A stretch of DNA of 38,772 bases from a virus (IMGVR_UViG_3300025000_000234:1-38772), one strand, 5' to 3'. Shown: positions 1-8,080, counted from the first letter of the stretch. Translations and numbers: made by a program. Notes: a model not told the origin generated them from the letters alone.

Positions 1-1819
1 CAGCGAACATTCCAAGCTCGTGGAACTTCCTCGATGGTGAGTGCGAATCATGAGCCACTCTTGTCGCGTTGAGCACAGCGTTCGCCATCTCGGTGGCCGC
101 AGATACAGCCATTCCAATGCCAGCTCGAATGCCGTCGGCTAGCCCTAAGGGGACACTGATACCGGCTGCAAACATCTGCCCGGCCAAGCCCATGACTACG
201 CCAAGAACCTGGCTTGGCATACCTGTCACGGTGTCGACCAATTCGGAGGCAAACACCGTGATGCGTCCTGGCAGGTAGGCAATCTGGGCAACCACCGAAA
301 CGAACGCGGCGGAGATGGTGGCACCGGCGCCCACAACGAACCCCAGCGCTTCTCCCAAGATCCTGAACGCCTCGGCGGTCTTTTCAATGTCGCTCGCCTT
401 CTTTCCGTCGATGGAGTCGAAGGCTTTCATGAGCGGCCCGAGGCCCGAGAGCAAGCCTTCCTTGAAGCCTTTGCCGAAGCTTTCGATGAGAGGAAGAACG
501 GTTTCGACGATGGTCAGAACCCTGTCGAACGACGCGCTCGCTTCTTTCGCGTCGAACTTGCCAAGCATGTCCGACAGCGCCTTTCCGATGCTGTTGATGA
601 TCGCTACCACTCGCTGCCCCGAATCCGACTTTGGATCCAGCGCGTCTCCCAGCCACTTCCCTGCGTCCTTGAACGCGTTGAAGTAGGTTGCCAGTCCGCC
701 CTTCACGTTCTTGCCAGCGGCCTCGAAAAGCTCCTGCGGACGAGAGGTGGCCGTGGACCAAATACCAGTCCACATGCTGGAGAACTTCTCCATCGCCATG
801 CCCAAGGTGCCGCCGGAGTACGTGGTGCGAATGACCTCGATGATAGCCTTCTCGGCCATGGCCGAGTCGATCTTGCCATCCGACATCGCCTTGCGGACGG
901 CGTCCACGGACTTGCCGCCCATGTCCTTGCCGAGCTGCTCGTAGATCTTGCCTGCGATGCCCTGGAACGACTCCATCTCCATGACCCCTCCGGTGAGCTT
1001 CCCCATGCCGCGGAGCTTGGCAAAGCCGCGAATCATCTCATCCATCTTGGAGGCGTCGAACCCCTTCATCGCCGCGACATCGCCCACGGCCTTCATAATC
1101 GTCTCGAGCTCGTTGGTCTTGAACCCGCCCACCAGTAGCTTCTGGTAGGCGCCGACGATTTGGTCCGTGCGAAAGGGCGTCTTCGCGGCAAAGTCCACCG
1201 CTTTGCCGTACAGCCGATCGGCCGCGTCGGCCGTGCCCAGCATCGTCTCGAAGGCGACCATGGCGTTCTCTCGGAATGAGAGAGACTGCATACCAAACTT
1301 CGTGAACGCAATCACTGCCTTGGCGCCAAAGTAGACGACCGCCGCTGCCGCTGCGGCGAGAGCAGCTGTGACAGCCGCAATGGCGCCCACAAAGGCCATC
1401 GCTCCAGCACTGGCGACGCCGCCCAGTTTGGAACCAACTCCGCCGACCGAAGTGCCAAAGATGCCCAGCACGCCGTTGGCCTTACCGACCGCGCTGTCGA
1501 CGGACACCAGCGCGCGCGACAGAGACATTGCCGCGTTGACGGCACTGGGGCCGCCAATGCTTCCAATGCCCTGAATCATGCGCTGGAACATGCTCAGCTT
1601 GGCAACTGCACCACCAGGAACGGTCGGAACGAGGGCGTCCCCACCCTTGACGAACCTTCCGTTAGCATCCCGAGCTCGCCCCTGTGACGCCTCGAACTTC
1701 TTCGTTGCCTTATCGGCCTTCTGCAGAGACGCCGTGACCTTGTCTACGCCCTTGGCCGCGGACGCAGCGGGGCCGCTCATCCGGTCGCTGATAGCGAATG
1801 CCCAGCTGAGAGCGCCCAT
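1..1819 (-). CDS. Tape-measure protein (C-terminus cut by window edge)
   Basis: This is the tail-length ruler, expected inside the tail tube. It has 606 visible codons from an ATG at 1819 and no stop before base 1. The N-terminus is alpha-helical and lysine/alanine-rich. Residues 140-165 form a long Ala/Val hydrophobic segment typical of tape-measure proteins. A stretch near residues 195-330 (FRENAMVAFETMLGTADAA, then KTPFRTDQI) resembles the conserved N-terminal core of phage tape measures. The last visible residues contain HSPSRKFHELG, an SPS-R-x-F-x-x-L-G motif that usually sits close to the C-terminus, so little is probably missing. It starts two bases after the stop of the frameshift chaperone extension, the classic place for this gene. 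Family assignment rests on context plus motif; confidence is high. Confidence 0.9.
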   Translation of the reverse strand, partial: MGALSWAFAISDRMSGPAASAAKGVDKVTASLQKADKATKKFEASQGRARDANGRFVKGGDALVPTVPGGAVAKLSMFQRMIQGIGSIGGPSAVNAAMSLSRALVSVDSAVGKANGVLGIFGTSVGGVGSKLGGVASAGAMAFVGAIAAVTAALAAAAAAVVYFGAKAVIAFTKFGMQSLSFRENAMVAFETMLGTADAADRLYGKAVDFAAKTPFRTDQIVGAYQKLLVGGFKTNELETIMKAVGDVAAMKGFDASKMDEMIRGFAKLRGMGKLTGGVMEMESFQGIAGKIYEQLGKDMGGKSVDAVRKAMSDGKIDSAMAEKAIIEVIRTTYSGGTLGMAMEKFSSMWTGIWSTATSRPQELFEAAGKNVKGGLATYFNAFKDAGKWLGDALDPKSDSGQRVVAIINSIGKALSDMLGKFDAKEASASFDRVLTIVETVLPLIESFGKGFKEGLLSGLGPLMKAFDSIDGKKASDIEKTAEAFRILGEALGFVVGAGATISAAFVSVVAQIAYLPGRITVFASELVDTVTGMPSQVLGVVMGLAGQMFAAGISVPLGLADGIRAGIGMAVSAATEMANAVLNATRVAHDSHSPSRKFHELGMFA

Positions 1820-1821
1820 TG

Positions 1822-1980
1822 TCAGTCTTCGAGTAGGTTGATCCGAACGGCGTGAAAGAACTCAGCGACGAGCAGATATCCGACGTCAGCGTCCATCGTG
1901 TCCTCGTCGCGACGTGCGGCGCGCAGACATCGAGCGGCAACTCCCGGCTTCCACCGCGCCTCGTGGAACCGGTTCAGAGT
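1822..1980 (-). CDS. Tail assembly chaperone, -1 frameshift extension (GT-type)
   Basis: This reading frame has no convincing start of its own and is reached by a -1 slip at the heptamer A AAA AAA (1986-1980) in the upstream chaperone gene. After slipping, translation reads 52 more residues (TLNRFHEARWKPG, ending INLLED) and stops at 1822-1824, two bases before the tape-measure ATG. The fused product would be about 157 residues. It corresponds to the G/GT pair of lambda and the equivalent pairs of most long-tailed phages, where the longer form bridges tape measure and tube subunits during tail assembly. The slippery heptamer in the correct phase and the extension filling the gap exactly are seen in the sequence; the role follows from the family. 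Confidence 0.85.
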   Translation of the reverse strand, partial: TLNRFHEARWKPGVAARCLRAARRDEDTMDADVGYLLVAEFFHAVRINLLED

Positions 1981-2294
1981 TTTTTTGCCTTCACCTTCTC
2001 GTGGAGCTTGGCGAGCTCGGCGAGCTTGTTGCCGAGGGTGACGACGATGAACGGGTAGTCGACCACGACTTGATCGAAGTCCTCCGGCCACACGATGCAC
2101 GTCGCGGCAAGGCCTTTGAAGGCGTCGAGCTTGTTGCCGTCCTTGTTCCCGCCGTCCTGCAGGAACCGCTCCACCTCCGGCTCGGTGGGCGCCTTGGCGA
2201 CGTAGTCGTCGCCGTCCTCGTCGGTCAGAAGGTAGAGACGGCCGCCGAACTTCTTCTTCAGCTCAACGATGGTTGTTTCTTCGATTTTCGGCAT
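1974..2294 (-). CDS. Tail assembly chaperone (G-type, unshifted product)
   Basis: This is a 106-residue acidic/lysine-rich protein starting MPKIEETTIVELKKKFGG and ending KVKAKKL. I chose the ATG at 2294, between the tube stop at 2302 and this reading frame, because the longer upstream version overlaps the tube gene. The penultimate codons GCA AAA AAA form a perfect -1 slippery sequence just before the stop. Size, position between tube and tape measure, and the frameshift site identify it as the short form of the tail assembly chaperone. It acts in the host cytoplasm during tail assembly and is not expected in the virion. Primary sequence alone would not identify it. Confidence 0.85.
   Translation of the reverse strand: MPKIEETTIVELKKKFGGRLYLLTDEDGDDYVAKAPTEPEVERFLQDGGNKDGNKLDAFKGLAATCIVWPEDFDQVVVDYPFIVVTLGNKLAELAKLHEKVKAKKL
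1979..1987 (-). promoter_or_regulatory. Programmed -1 ribosomal frameshift site
   Basis: The minus strand reads GC A AAA AAA CTC TGA, with the 0-frame codons AAA AAA. A slip of one base back at the seven As joins the short chaperone to the -1 frame, which is open to the base before the tape-measure gene. The 0-frame stop follows after one codon. Poly-A heptamers in this phase are known efficient slippery sites. Confidence 0.85.
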
Positions 2295-2301
2295 GGTTTC
2301 C

Positions 2302-2751
2302 TCAGACCCGCTTGCTGACGCCGGGCTTTCCGTTCCAGAGAATGACGCCGGCAACGAGGAGCTCGACCTTGACCGGGATTGCCTCGTTGCTGCCCTTTGC
2401 CGCGCTCACGGAGGGCTTCTTGATGCGGCACCGGGGGATGGTGTCAGTGATGACAGGCGAGACGTTCTTTTCGCTGTACGAGTTGGTGAGCGTGAAGAAC
2501 TGCTCGTACGGGGCATCGCCAAGTGAATCGAAGAACTCCTGGTAGTGGGAGCGAGTGTGGAACTCGATCGAGCACGTGCCTTCGTACTCCCCCTTCGTTG
2601 CCCCGACCGGGTTGCCATCGCTGTCCTTGATGACGGCACCATCCAGGCCGTCGTCGTAGTCGATGCTGGAAATGTAGTCGCCGCGCAGCTTGCCTACCGA
2701 GGTCCGGAGCGACGAGAAGCTGTACTCGTGACCGTTGGTGTTGAATCCCAT
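2302..2751 (-). CDS. Tail tube protein
   Basis: This 149-residue protein lies directly after the sheath gene, the invariant position of the tube subunit in contractile-tail phages. It starts MGFNTNGHEYSFSSLR with a strong Shine-Dalgarno (GGAGGACACC before ATG). The protein is beta-rich with an internal GDAPYEQFFTLTNSYSEKNVSP segment and ends LLVAGVILWNGKPGVSKRV. It polymerises into the inner tube through which DNA passes. The call comes mainly from synteny (sheath, tube, chaperone with frameshift, tape measure) and from the length; I do not recognise a specific Pfam signature by eye. Confidence 0.8.
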   Translation of the reverse strand: MGFNTNGHEYSFSSLRTSVGKLRGDYISSIDYDDGLDGAVIKDSDGNPVGATKGEYEGTCSIEFHTRSHYQEFFDSLGDAPYEQFFTLTNSYSEKNVSPVITDTIPRCRIKKPSVSAAKGSNEAIPVKVELLVAGVILWNGKPGVSKRV

Positions 2752-2763
2752 GGTGTCCTCCGA

Positions 2764-4152
2764 TCACTCGCTCACGGTGCGGGTGAAGCCGATATCGTGC
2801 TCGATCCACTTCGCATCGGGCTTGATCTGGATGCGCGTCTTGCAGCGGAGCGTGCGGTTCGTGTAGACGCGGTTCACCACGAACGCGACGGCGCTGGCGT
2901 TCTTGTCCGCGACGACGCCGTCCTCGAGCATCTGCTTGATGAACTCCTCGATGCCCTTCGCCTCGTGCTCAGCAAGGGCGCCGGATGCCGCGAGTTCGAA
3001 GTCGTCGTGGAGATACTCCCAGAGGCCGGCATCGGAGATGCGCAGAGCCTTGTCCATCACCCGACCGTTTCGGAGCTGGGAGAAGTCCGAACCCTGCGCG
3101 GCAAGCGTGTAGTCGTCCTCGACGAAGTACCCGGCACCCGCCTTCTCGACGTAGGTCCGAAGGACGCAGAATCGGCCAGTGTCGGTGCCGAGTCCGGGCG
3201 TCTTGCGCTCGTCCCGATGCAGGCTCGTGATGCCGAGAAGCGTCCCGTCCTTGGTGCGACCGATGTGGGTGTTCGGCTTTGTCTGGAGCGCCCGCCGAGC
3301 CATCACCCACGCCGCACTGCGCTTGTAGTAGCGTCCGTCGACGTCGCTGAACAGCTCGACGAATCCTGCGCCGCACACAACGCGCTTCGCGTCGGTGTTG
3401 ATCGTGGCGGTGAGCAAGTTCGTGTCGGTGTCGTCCGCCGCCTCGATGAAGAACCGCATGTAGCGCTTCGATGTTTCGGCGGAGGCAAGCTTGACCTGCA
3501 ATGCCGCGGCGAGGGCTGCAGTCGCAGCCCCGTCGGCGGGGGTCCCGACGACCAGGCCAAGCGATGCCTGGTGGGGAGTGAGCAGGAACGCGTCGATGGC
3601 ATCGTTGAGCTCAGAGGTGGAGAAGCCAGGCGCGGTGCACGGCCAGGTGTAAGTCTCGTCGAGAACGTACGTGCCGGCCGAGAATGTGAGCGTCATGTTG
3701 CTGTCCGGGATCGCGTAGGTCCCTCCGACCGGCACCTGAATGACGCCCGACCAGGTGTCGCCTCCGTCGAGGGTAACCTGGAATTCCGCCACCCCGAGTG
3801 CGCCGGCCTTCGTGATCTTCGCCGTCGGCTGGTAGGCGTCATACGGAGCGCCTGCCACCGTGACCGCTGGGCCAGTTCCGGACTGCGTCACGGCCCCCAC
3901 TGTCCCCACTACGTCCTTGTTGACCGGCACGAGGAGAATCGGGCCGGAGCCGAGCAAGTACGACGCAGCGTGCACAAGCGGGCCGAAGCCCTGCGCAGCC
4001 TTCATGTCGTCCTTGTCGGAGTACGAGTAGACCTCGTCGTCAGTGCCGCCGGAGCATGCCCCGAACACCACCATCACGTTTTCGACGCTGGCCGGGACAG
4101 TGCCCAGCGCACCGTCGCGAACCGTATTGCGCACGCCTGTCTGCTGTGTCAT
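2764..4152 (-). CDS. Tail sheath protein (DUF2586-like)
   Basis: This 462-residue protein forms the contractile outer sheath. It begins MTQQTGVRNTVRDGALG and has the arrangement expected of phage sheaths: an N-terminal region with ENVMVVFGACSGGTDDEVYSYSD, an inserted beta-rich domain (about residues 95-180, many Gly/Thr), and a conserved C-terminal half. That half includes LTPHQASLGLVVG, a RGYYKRSAAWVMARRAL-like core (here GRYYKRSAAWVM), HRDERKTPGLGTDTGRF and a C-terminal tail with INRVYTN-like (VVNRVYTNRTLRCKTRI) sequence typical of sheath ends. It shows that the phage is a myovirus. The gene sits immediately upstream of the tube gene. Family naming is from memory of the pattern, not from a search. 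Confidence 0.85.
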   Translation of the reverse strand: MTQQTGVRNTVRDGALGTVPASVENVMVVFGACSGGTDDEVYSYSDKDDMKAAQGFGPLVHAASYLLGSGPILLVPVNKDVVGTVGAVTQSGTGPAVTVAGAPYDAYQPTAKITKAGALGVAEFQVTLDGGDTWSGVIQVPVGGTYAIPDSNMTLTFSAGTYVLDETYTWPCTAPGFSTSELNDAIDAFLLTPHQASLGLVVGTPADGAATAALAAALQVKLASAETSKRYMRFFIEAADDTDTNLLTATINTDAKRVVCGAGFVELFSDVDGRYYKRSAAWVMARRALQTKPNTHIGRTKDGTLLGITSLHRDERKTPGLGTDTGRFCVLRTYVEKAGAGYFVEDDYTLAAQGSDFSQLRNGRVMDKALRISDAGLWEYLHDDFELAASGALAEHEAKGIEEFIKQMLEDGVVADKNASAVAFVVNRVYTNRTLRCKTRIQIKPDAKWIEHDIGFTRTVSE

Positions 4153-4160
4153 CGGTTACC

Positions 4161-4373
4161 TCAACGGATCGGCATGGATTTGGCGGCATTGATCGCCTTG
4201 TCGTATTCGGCTTCAGTGAGCTGGACACCGGATCGGATCCAGCGGTGGAGAGCCTCGGCCGCGGCGAAGAGCCAGGCCGGGGTCGGCTTCGTGTTGCGCC
4301 ATTCCTCTGGCGACTTGCGCACTGGTGCCTTCGCGTCACGCTCGGCGACGCGCGTCTCGGTCTTCTCTTCCAT
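4161..4373 (-). CDS. Small hypothetical tail-module protein
   Basis: The gene encodes 70 residues, MEEKTETRVAERDAKAPVRK, through to AINAAKSMPIR. It is too short to stand out among larger overlapping frames, but it fills the gap between tail terminator and sheath exactly, and its ATG lies three bases after the upstream gene. The N-terminal 20 residues are highly charged; the rest (WLFAAAEALHRWIRSGVQLTEAEYDKAINAAK) is predicted helical. Small charged proteins of this kind precede sheath genes in Mu-like phages; function is unknown. Confidence 0.65.
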   Translation of the reverse strand: MEEKTETRVAERDAKAPVRKSPEEWRNTKPTPAWLFAAAEALHRWIRSGVQLTEAEYDKAINAAKSMPIR

Positions 4374-4375
4374 GA

Positions 4376-4864
4376 TCAGGGTTCTCCGTGCTCGATCCAG
4401 CCGTCGCCGGAGGTCGAGTCGCTTTCGTACACCCAGCCGTCGAGCGTCGTTGTCTCGACGAGCTCGTCGCGGATGGGCCAGTTGATCGTTATCGTCAGCA
4501 CCGTGGCCTCGCCGCGACTGAGCCATTCCTGGGACTCGGCGACAGGCATGCTCCGCCGCGGGGTCATCGACGTAGACGCGTGCCGCTGCAGCGCGACCAT
4601 CTCGTTGTTCCGAATCGCCCGGAGCGTCTCTTCGTCTTTCGCCCAGCAGTGAATCTCGACGAGCTGGCTCTCGACCCACAGCTTGCGCGGATTGCCCCCC
4701 GCGATGTCCGGCCCAGTGAACTCGGAATCGGCCGCGATCCAGCAGACGTAGGGCGGCGACTTGTGCTTGTTCAGCTCCTTGCGCCCGAAGCCGTGTGGCG
4801 GGGCATTCACGCCCAACTCGACCACGACAGCGTCCATAAGCTGCTCGAGTTCGCACTTGGCCAT
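4376..4864 (-). CDS. Probable tail terminator protein
   Basis: This 162-residue protein begins MAKCELEQLMDAVVVELG and has the layout of phage tail terminators: an N-terminal helix, then SPPYVCWIAADSEFTGPDIAGG and SQLVEIHCWAKDEETLRAIRNNEMVALQRH (strand followed by a long helix), then a C-terminal strand VLTITINWPI. Terminators cap the tail tube and mediate head joining. Its place between the gpG-like protein and the sheath supports this. A generic minor tail protein is the alternative. Confidence 0.6.
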   Translation of the reverse strand: MAKCELEQLMDAVVVELGVNAPPHGFGRKELNKHKSPPYVCWIAADSEFTGPDIAGGNPRKLWVESQLVEIHCWAKDEETLRAIRNNEMVALQRHASTSMTPRRSMPVAESQEWLSRGEATVLTITINWPIRDELVETTTLDGWVYESDSTSGDGWIEHGEP

Positions 4865-4867
4865 TGC

Positions 4868-5116
4868 TCACGCCTGCTTCAGCCACATGTACACGCCTGC
4901 AGCCAGCATCCCCAGCGCCAGCATGCCCCAGAGCGCCTCCCGCGTCGGATGCAAGTAGACGATGACCCAGCCGACGATGATAAGCAGCAGTCTGGCAACA
5001 CGCCAAGCCCAAGTGTGCCACGGCTGAGGCACCTTCGGAGGCGGCTCGTAGGGCGGCTCTCCGAGCTTGCGATATCGCGTTCGCCCGTGGCTGTAGTACT
5101 CGATTTCGACGCCCAT
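4868..5116 (-). CDS. Small two-helix membrane protein
   Basis: An 82-residue protein with a soluble N-terminus (MGVEIEYYSHGRTRYRKLGE, Pro-rich to residue 35) and two hydrophobic helices: about residues 40-57 (VARLLLIIVGWVIVYL) and 62-79 (ALWGMLALGMLAAGVYMWL). It has the size and shape of a small holin or of a membrane accessory protein, but no lysozyme or spanin gene lies next to it, so the lysis role is only a possibility. It is embedded among tail genes. Confidence 0.6.
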   Translation of the reverse strand: MGVEIEYYSHGRTRYRKLGEPPYEPPPKVPQPWHTWAWRVARLLLIIVGWVIVYLHPTREALWGMLALGMLAAGVYMWLKQA

Positions 5117-5119
5117 ATG

Positions 5120-5683
5120 TCACTCCCCGAAGTGTGCACGCATGAAGTCGTCGGCCGCCTCGAGCGCACGGGCGTCGAGCTCGGCAGGCATGCCATTGAG
5201 GGGAGCGAACGGGCGAGCGGGGATGACCACCTTCTTGACGAAGACGAATCCGCCGCCCTTGCGACTGGCGCCTTGCCGTCGCGTTCCCCTGCCGCTCTGC
5301 TTGAACGACACGCCCTGGAACCGCAGGGCCTTGGCCTTCTTCGGACGGATCGTCGCACCGTACTGGTGAGTCGTGGCGTACTTGACCCCGACGCTGACGC
5401 TGAATCCGGTGGCCGAGACGCCAATCGGCGTGATCGCGCCGCGCATGATGCCGGAGTTGAGCAGCGGCTTCTGACCCCGGCCGTTCGCGGAGCTCCGGAA
5501 CTTCAGCGGTGCCCACCGATCGCCGTAGGGGCTCTCTCCTCGGCGAAAGCAGTCGGTCATGAAGTCGCGGTATTCCTCAGCGAGGTTCTGAACGAAGGCC
5601 TTCTTCCACGACGCGGTGCTCAGCTTGGAGAACTGGGCGCTGAGCTTCCGTGCCTTGCCGAAGTCTCCGACTACGCCGCCCAT
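5120..5683 (-). CDS. Tail completion protein, Mu gpG-like (phage virion morphogenesis family)
   Basis: This 187-residue protein is chosen to start at ATG 5683, which overlaps the gp36 stop as ATGA. Family features are visible: ESPYGDRWAPLK (the conserved x-P-x-G-x-x-W-x-P-L block), KPLLNSGIMRGAIT, YATTHQYGATI (H-Q-x-G) and a late IPARPFAPL segment, all typical of the gpG/gpS virion morphogenesis family. The protein acts at the head-tail interface during tail completion. Its position after gp36/DUF1320 matches Mu-like gene order. Confidence 0.85.
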   Translation of the reverse strand: MGGVVGDFGKARKLSAQFSKLSTASWKKAFVQNLAEEYRDFMTDCFRRGESPYGDRWAPLKFRSSANGRGQKPLLNSGIMRGAITPIGVSATGFSVSVGVKYATTHQYGATIRPKKAKALRFQGVSFKQSGRGTRRQGASRKGGGFVFVKKVVIPARPFAPLNGMPAELDARALEAADDFMRAHFGE

Positions 5684-6390
5684 CACCAGCCTCGCAGTGG
5701 TTTTGTGACAACGAACGCACCACCGTCCTCAACTGTTGGAGTCGAGTCCACGATGTCATCGGGTTTGATCTTGCCCTGACTCACCTTCTCGAACCAACGA
5801 ATGGCATCCTCGTAGTTCATTCGGATGAGTTCGTCTTTGCCTTCCGGGGCATATCCGGTGGACACCATGAACCGATACGCCGCGATCGAGGCGGTGTGGC
5901 TGGTGACGTCTTCGCCCCAGCTCACCAGGGGCAGCTCGTATTGGTTGCTGAGATAGCCGGTGGCCGTCCCGCTCGCCGCAATCAGAGCACGGTTGAGCTT
6001 CTGCGTGTCGGCGCCGTCCAGCGCGTCGCCGAGAGACAGCGCCTCGAGGTCGGCTTCCGTGGCGAAGAGCTGCTGTGCGGCACCGGTCACCAGCAGCGTC
6101 GCCGATGTGCCGACGAGCGTGTAGGTGACTCGCACGTAGCGGTCGAGGCCGACCAGCGCGAGTTCCTCGGTGCCAGCGGCGACCGACGTGGTGAAGGAAA
6201 CGACCGTGCGCCAGGACGTCTCGTTCGGAGACGTCTGGACAGCGACACCCACGGACGTGCCGACGAGTGCTGCCACGACCAGCATGAGCTTCGCCGCGGA
6301 TCGGTGCTCGCCGATGTCGGCGGACGCACCTTCCCCGCTCGCGTCGATCGTCGTCAGAGCGAGCGGGGTGATGGCAAGCTTATTGGCCAT
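5683..6390 (-). CDS. Mu gp36-like head-tail protein (DUF1320) with extra N-terminal domain
   Basis: The C-terminal part (about residues 105-215) is a clear DUF1320/gp36 domain: LFATEADLEALSLGDALDG, AASGTATGYLSNQYELPL, IAAYRFMVSTGY, and NYEDAIRWFEKVSQGKI. Members of this family are usually about 130-150 residues, so the 235-residue length is unusual. The additional N-terminal 105 residues are beta-rich and resemble the separate 120-residue protein encoded at 7416-7778: compare SWRTVVSFTTSVAAGTEE and LDRYVRVTYTL with TWRTLAAFTAQTEAGTER and CDRYARANWAL. This suggests a duplicated decoration-like domain fused onto the connector protein. The stop overlaps the gpG start. Confidence 0.85.
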   Translation of the reverse strand: MANKLAITPLALTTIDASGEGASADIGEHRSAAKLMLVVAALVGTSVGVAVQTSPNETSWRTVVSFTTSVAAGTEELALVGLDRYVRVTYTLVGTSATLLVTGAAQQLFATEADLEALSLGDALDGADTQKLNRALIAASGTATGYLSNQYELPLVSWGEDVTSHTASIAAYRFMVSTGYAPEGKDELIRMNYEDAIRWFEKVSQGKIKPDDIVDSTPTVEDGGAFVVTKPLRGW

Positions 6391-6402
6391 GATCGGCTAT
6401 GG

Positions 6403-7356
6403 TCACGGGCTGACGTAGGCGTTCGCGTACCAGGCCGTGCCGACCTTGAGACAGAACACGCACAGCCGCTTGGACGCCGTAAGCGCCGTGGTCAGGTTGG
6501 TCGGTCCCGTCGCGTCGCGCACGGTCACGGCCTGATCGTTGAGGGTCCCATCGCCGATGATCCAGCAGTAGGTCCCCGACAATGCATCCGCGGGAAGCGT
6601 GATGGTCGACCCAGCGTCGAGCGCGGGAATCGTGTAGATGCCACCGCTCACGATTGCCGGCGGAATGACATCGTTTGCAGCGTGTGCGGGAAGGGCCGCT
6701 ACGGGACCTCCCATCGCGGCGCCCCACTCGGGCAACGTCGCGCCCGCGTTCATTCGCAGGAGCTGGTACGCGGTGCCCTTGGCGAGGTCGTCGATCGTGT
6801 CGTCGGCGCTCGCGATGAGTACGCCGCCAGCATCCACGGTCGCGAGGCCCGTGCCGCCGTTGACGACGGGAACGGCGCCAGTCAGCGCCACGGTTGCGTC
6901 GATGTCGCCACCGTTCGCCGCGTCAGAGTGGTCGTGGTCGGCGTTGGAGAAGTCTTCGATCGTGGGCGCGGACGAGATCTGACTGACCGCTGCGAACGTG
7001 AGACTCGTCGTTCCGATCACGATCGAGCCGGTGGTCGTCAGCTGGTACTCCAGGTTCGCACTGACGCTGCCCTTGCGAACGGAGACACGCAGTCCGCCGC
7101 CGTTGCTCATGACGTTGTCGGGCTTCTCGACGCGGGTGAGAGGTGCCTCGGACGAAGCCACCTTCCCAACCCTGTACACGCCGTTCTCGGCGCCCGTGGT
7201 CTGGTTCTTGAGCAGGACAAGGTCACCCTCGACGAGGGTGATGCCGTCCATGGTCGTAGAGCACGCGGTCAGGTCCGCGACGTTGGCCGTGCTGGCCGCC
7301 GCGACGGCGAGGACCAGCAGCGCCCCGGGCATGGGGAGTCCATACGGAGAGAACAT
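6403..7356 (-). CDS. Fibre-like structural protein
   Basis: This 317-residue protein contains, after a short hydrophobic N-terminus, the block VADLTACSTTMDGITLVEGDLVLLKNQTT with ENGVYRVG, a beta-rich module frequent in phage fibre and neck proteins. A fibre-type module follows (VVNGGTGLATVDAGGVLIAS, then LLRMNAGATLPEWG). The C-terminal third is beta-rich with an ASKRLCVFCLKVGTAWYANAYVSP end. It lies in the head/connector cluster, not in the distal tail cluster, so a head or neck fibre is more likely than a receptor-binding tail fibre. Sequence quotes are split; the modules are recognised by eye only. Confidence 0.65.
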   Translation of the reverse strand: MFSPYGLPMPGALLVLAVAAASTANVADLTACSTTMDGITLVEGDLVLLKNQTTGAENGVYRVGKVASSEAPLTRVEKPDNVMSNGGGLRVSVRKGSVSANLEYQLTTTGSIVIGTTSLTFAAVSQISSAPTIEDFSNADHDHSDAANGGDIDATVALTGAVPVVNGGTGLATVDAGGVLIASADDTIDDLAKGTAYQLLRMNAGATLPEWGAAMGGPVAALPAHAANDVIPPAIVSGGIYTIPALDAGSTITLPADALSGTYCWIIGDGTLNDQAVTVRDATGPTNLTTALTASKRLCVFCLKVGTAWYANAYVSP

Positions 7357-7415
7357 GTTTCTGTGCCTTTCAGCCGCGAGGCGGCCGTGAATTGTCGATG
7401 TGCTTCAGCGTACGG

Positions 7416-7778
7416 TCAGACGGCTTCGCCGCTGACGGAGTAAGTGGCAGTCGTGGTGCCGCCAGCGAGTGCCCAGTTGGCCCGGGCGTACCGGTCGCAG
7501 CCGGGGAACGACTTGCGCTCGGTGCCGGCTTCGGTCTGGGCTGTGAAGGCGGCAAGCGTTCGCCAGGTCGTCCCGTCTTTCGACGTCTGGACCGTGACGG
7601 TGAGCGCGGTATTGGCTCCCACCGCGGTGGAGGTGAGGTCGAGCAGCAGGGTGCCCTTCGTGCCCACCTCGACGGTGTCTCCGTTGCCACTGGCCCCGCT
7701 CACGGACTTGGCGGACGCCAGGGCGATTTCGTCGTAGTGCTCCATGCGGTGGAGCCGTTCGTTCTTGTACGAGCCCAT
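7416..7778 (-). CDS. Small beta-rich head protein, possible decoration protein
   Basis: This 120-residue protein begins MGSYKNERLHRMEHYDEIAL. Residues 30-118 are rich in Gly/Thr/Val (GTKGTLLLDLTSTAVGANT, TVTVQTSKDGTTWRT, and a closing TTTATYSVSGEAV) and form the same domain that is fused to the N-terminus of the gp36-like protein at 5683-6390. The Ig/discoidin-like pattern (strand, DGTTWRT, ERxxxGCDRYARA) suggests a surface or connector beta-sandwich. Being four genes after the capsid gene, a head decoration role is plausible but unproven. Confidence 0.6.
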   Translation of the reverse strand: MGSYKNERLHRMEHYDEIALASAKSVSGASGNGDTVEVGTKGTLLLDLTSTAVGANTALTVTVQTSKDGTTWRTLAAFTAQTEAGTERKSFPGCDRYARANWALAGGTTTATYSVSGEAV

Positions 7779-7780
7779 GA

Positions 7781-8068
7781 TCAGGTCTCCAGTGCCGCAA
7801 GGGCGGTGAGAACGGCGCGTGCCGCCCGGCGCGACAATCCGCGCCCGGCGAGCTCGGCCTCGGTGACGTCCTGCAGGTCCTCGACCGCGCCGTAGCCGGC
7901 CGTGATGAGGTCCGCACGACGGGGGAAGTCGTCGGGGATGGGAGTGCCGGAGATGTCGTCGCGCACCTTACGGTACACGCCGCCGAGCTCCGACTCCTCC
8001 TCATCCGCGGCCAGCGCCTGCATCGTCAGCACCCGCCGGTGATGCAGGATCATCGATTCGTTGCCCAT
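7781..8068 (-). CDS. Small head-module protein with helix-hairpin-helix-like end
   Basis: This 95-residue protein follows the capsid gene by twelve bases. Its C-terminal half, AVEDLQDVTEAELAGRGLS then RRAARAVLTALAALE, has the look of a helix-hairpin-helix or SAP-like fold (a helix, a glycine turn, then an Arg/Ala helix). Proteins of about 100 residues at this position are often small head-tail connector or stabilising proteins. The exact function is unknown. Confidence 0.6.
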   Translation of the reverse strand: MGNESMILHHRRVLTMQALAADEEESELGGVYRKVRDDISGTPIPDDFPRRADLITAGYGAVEDLQDVTEAELAGRGLSRRAARAVLTALAALET

Positions 8069-8080
8069 GTGACGACGGAC

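Noticed and set aside
2545-4485. A plus-strand open frame of about 650 codons over the sheath gene
   Set aside because: Antisense shadow of the sheath and tube genes; Arg/Val-rich composition without family features.
4868-5116. Firm holin call for the two-helix membrane protein
   Set aside because: Shape fits, but no endolysin or spanin is adjacent and the neighbours are all tail genes.
4161-5516. A 451-codon minus-strand frame
   Set aside because: Only its last 70 codons form a plausible gene; the rest overlaps the gpG-like and terminator genes in a shadow frame.
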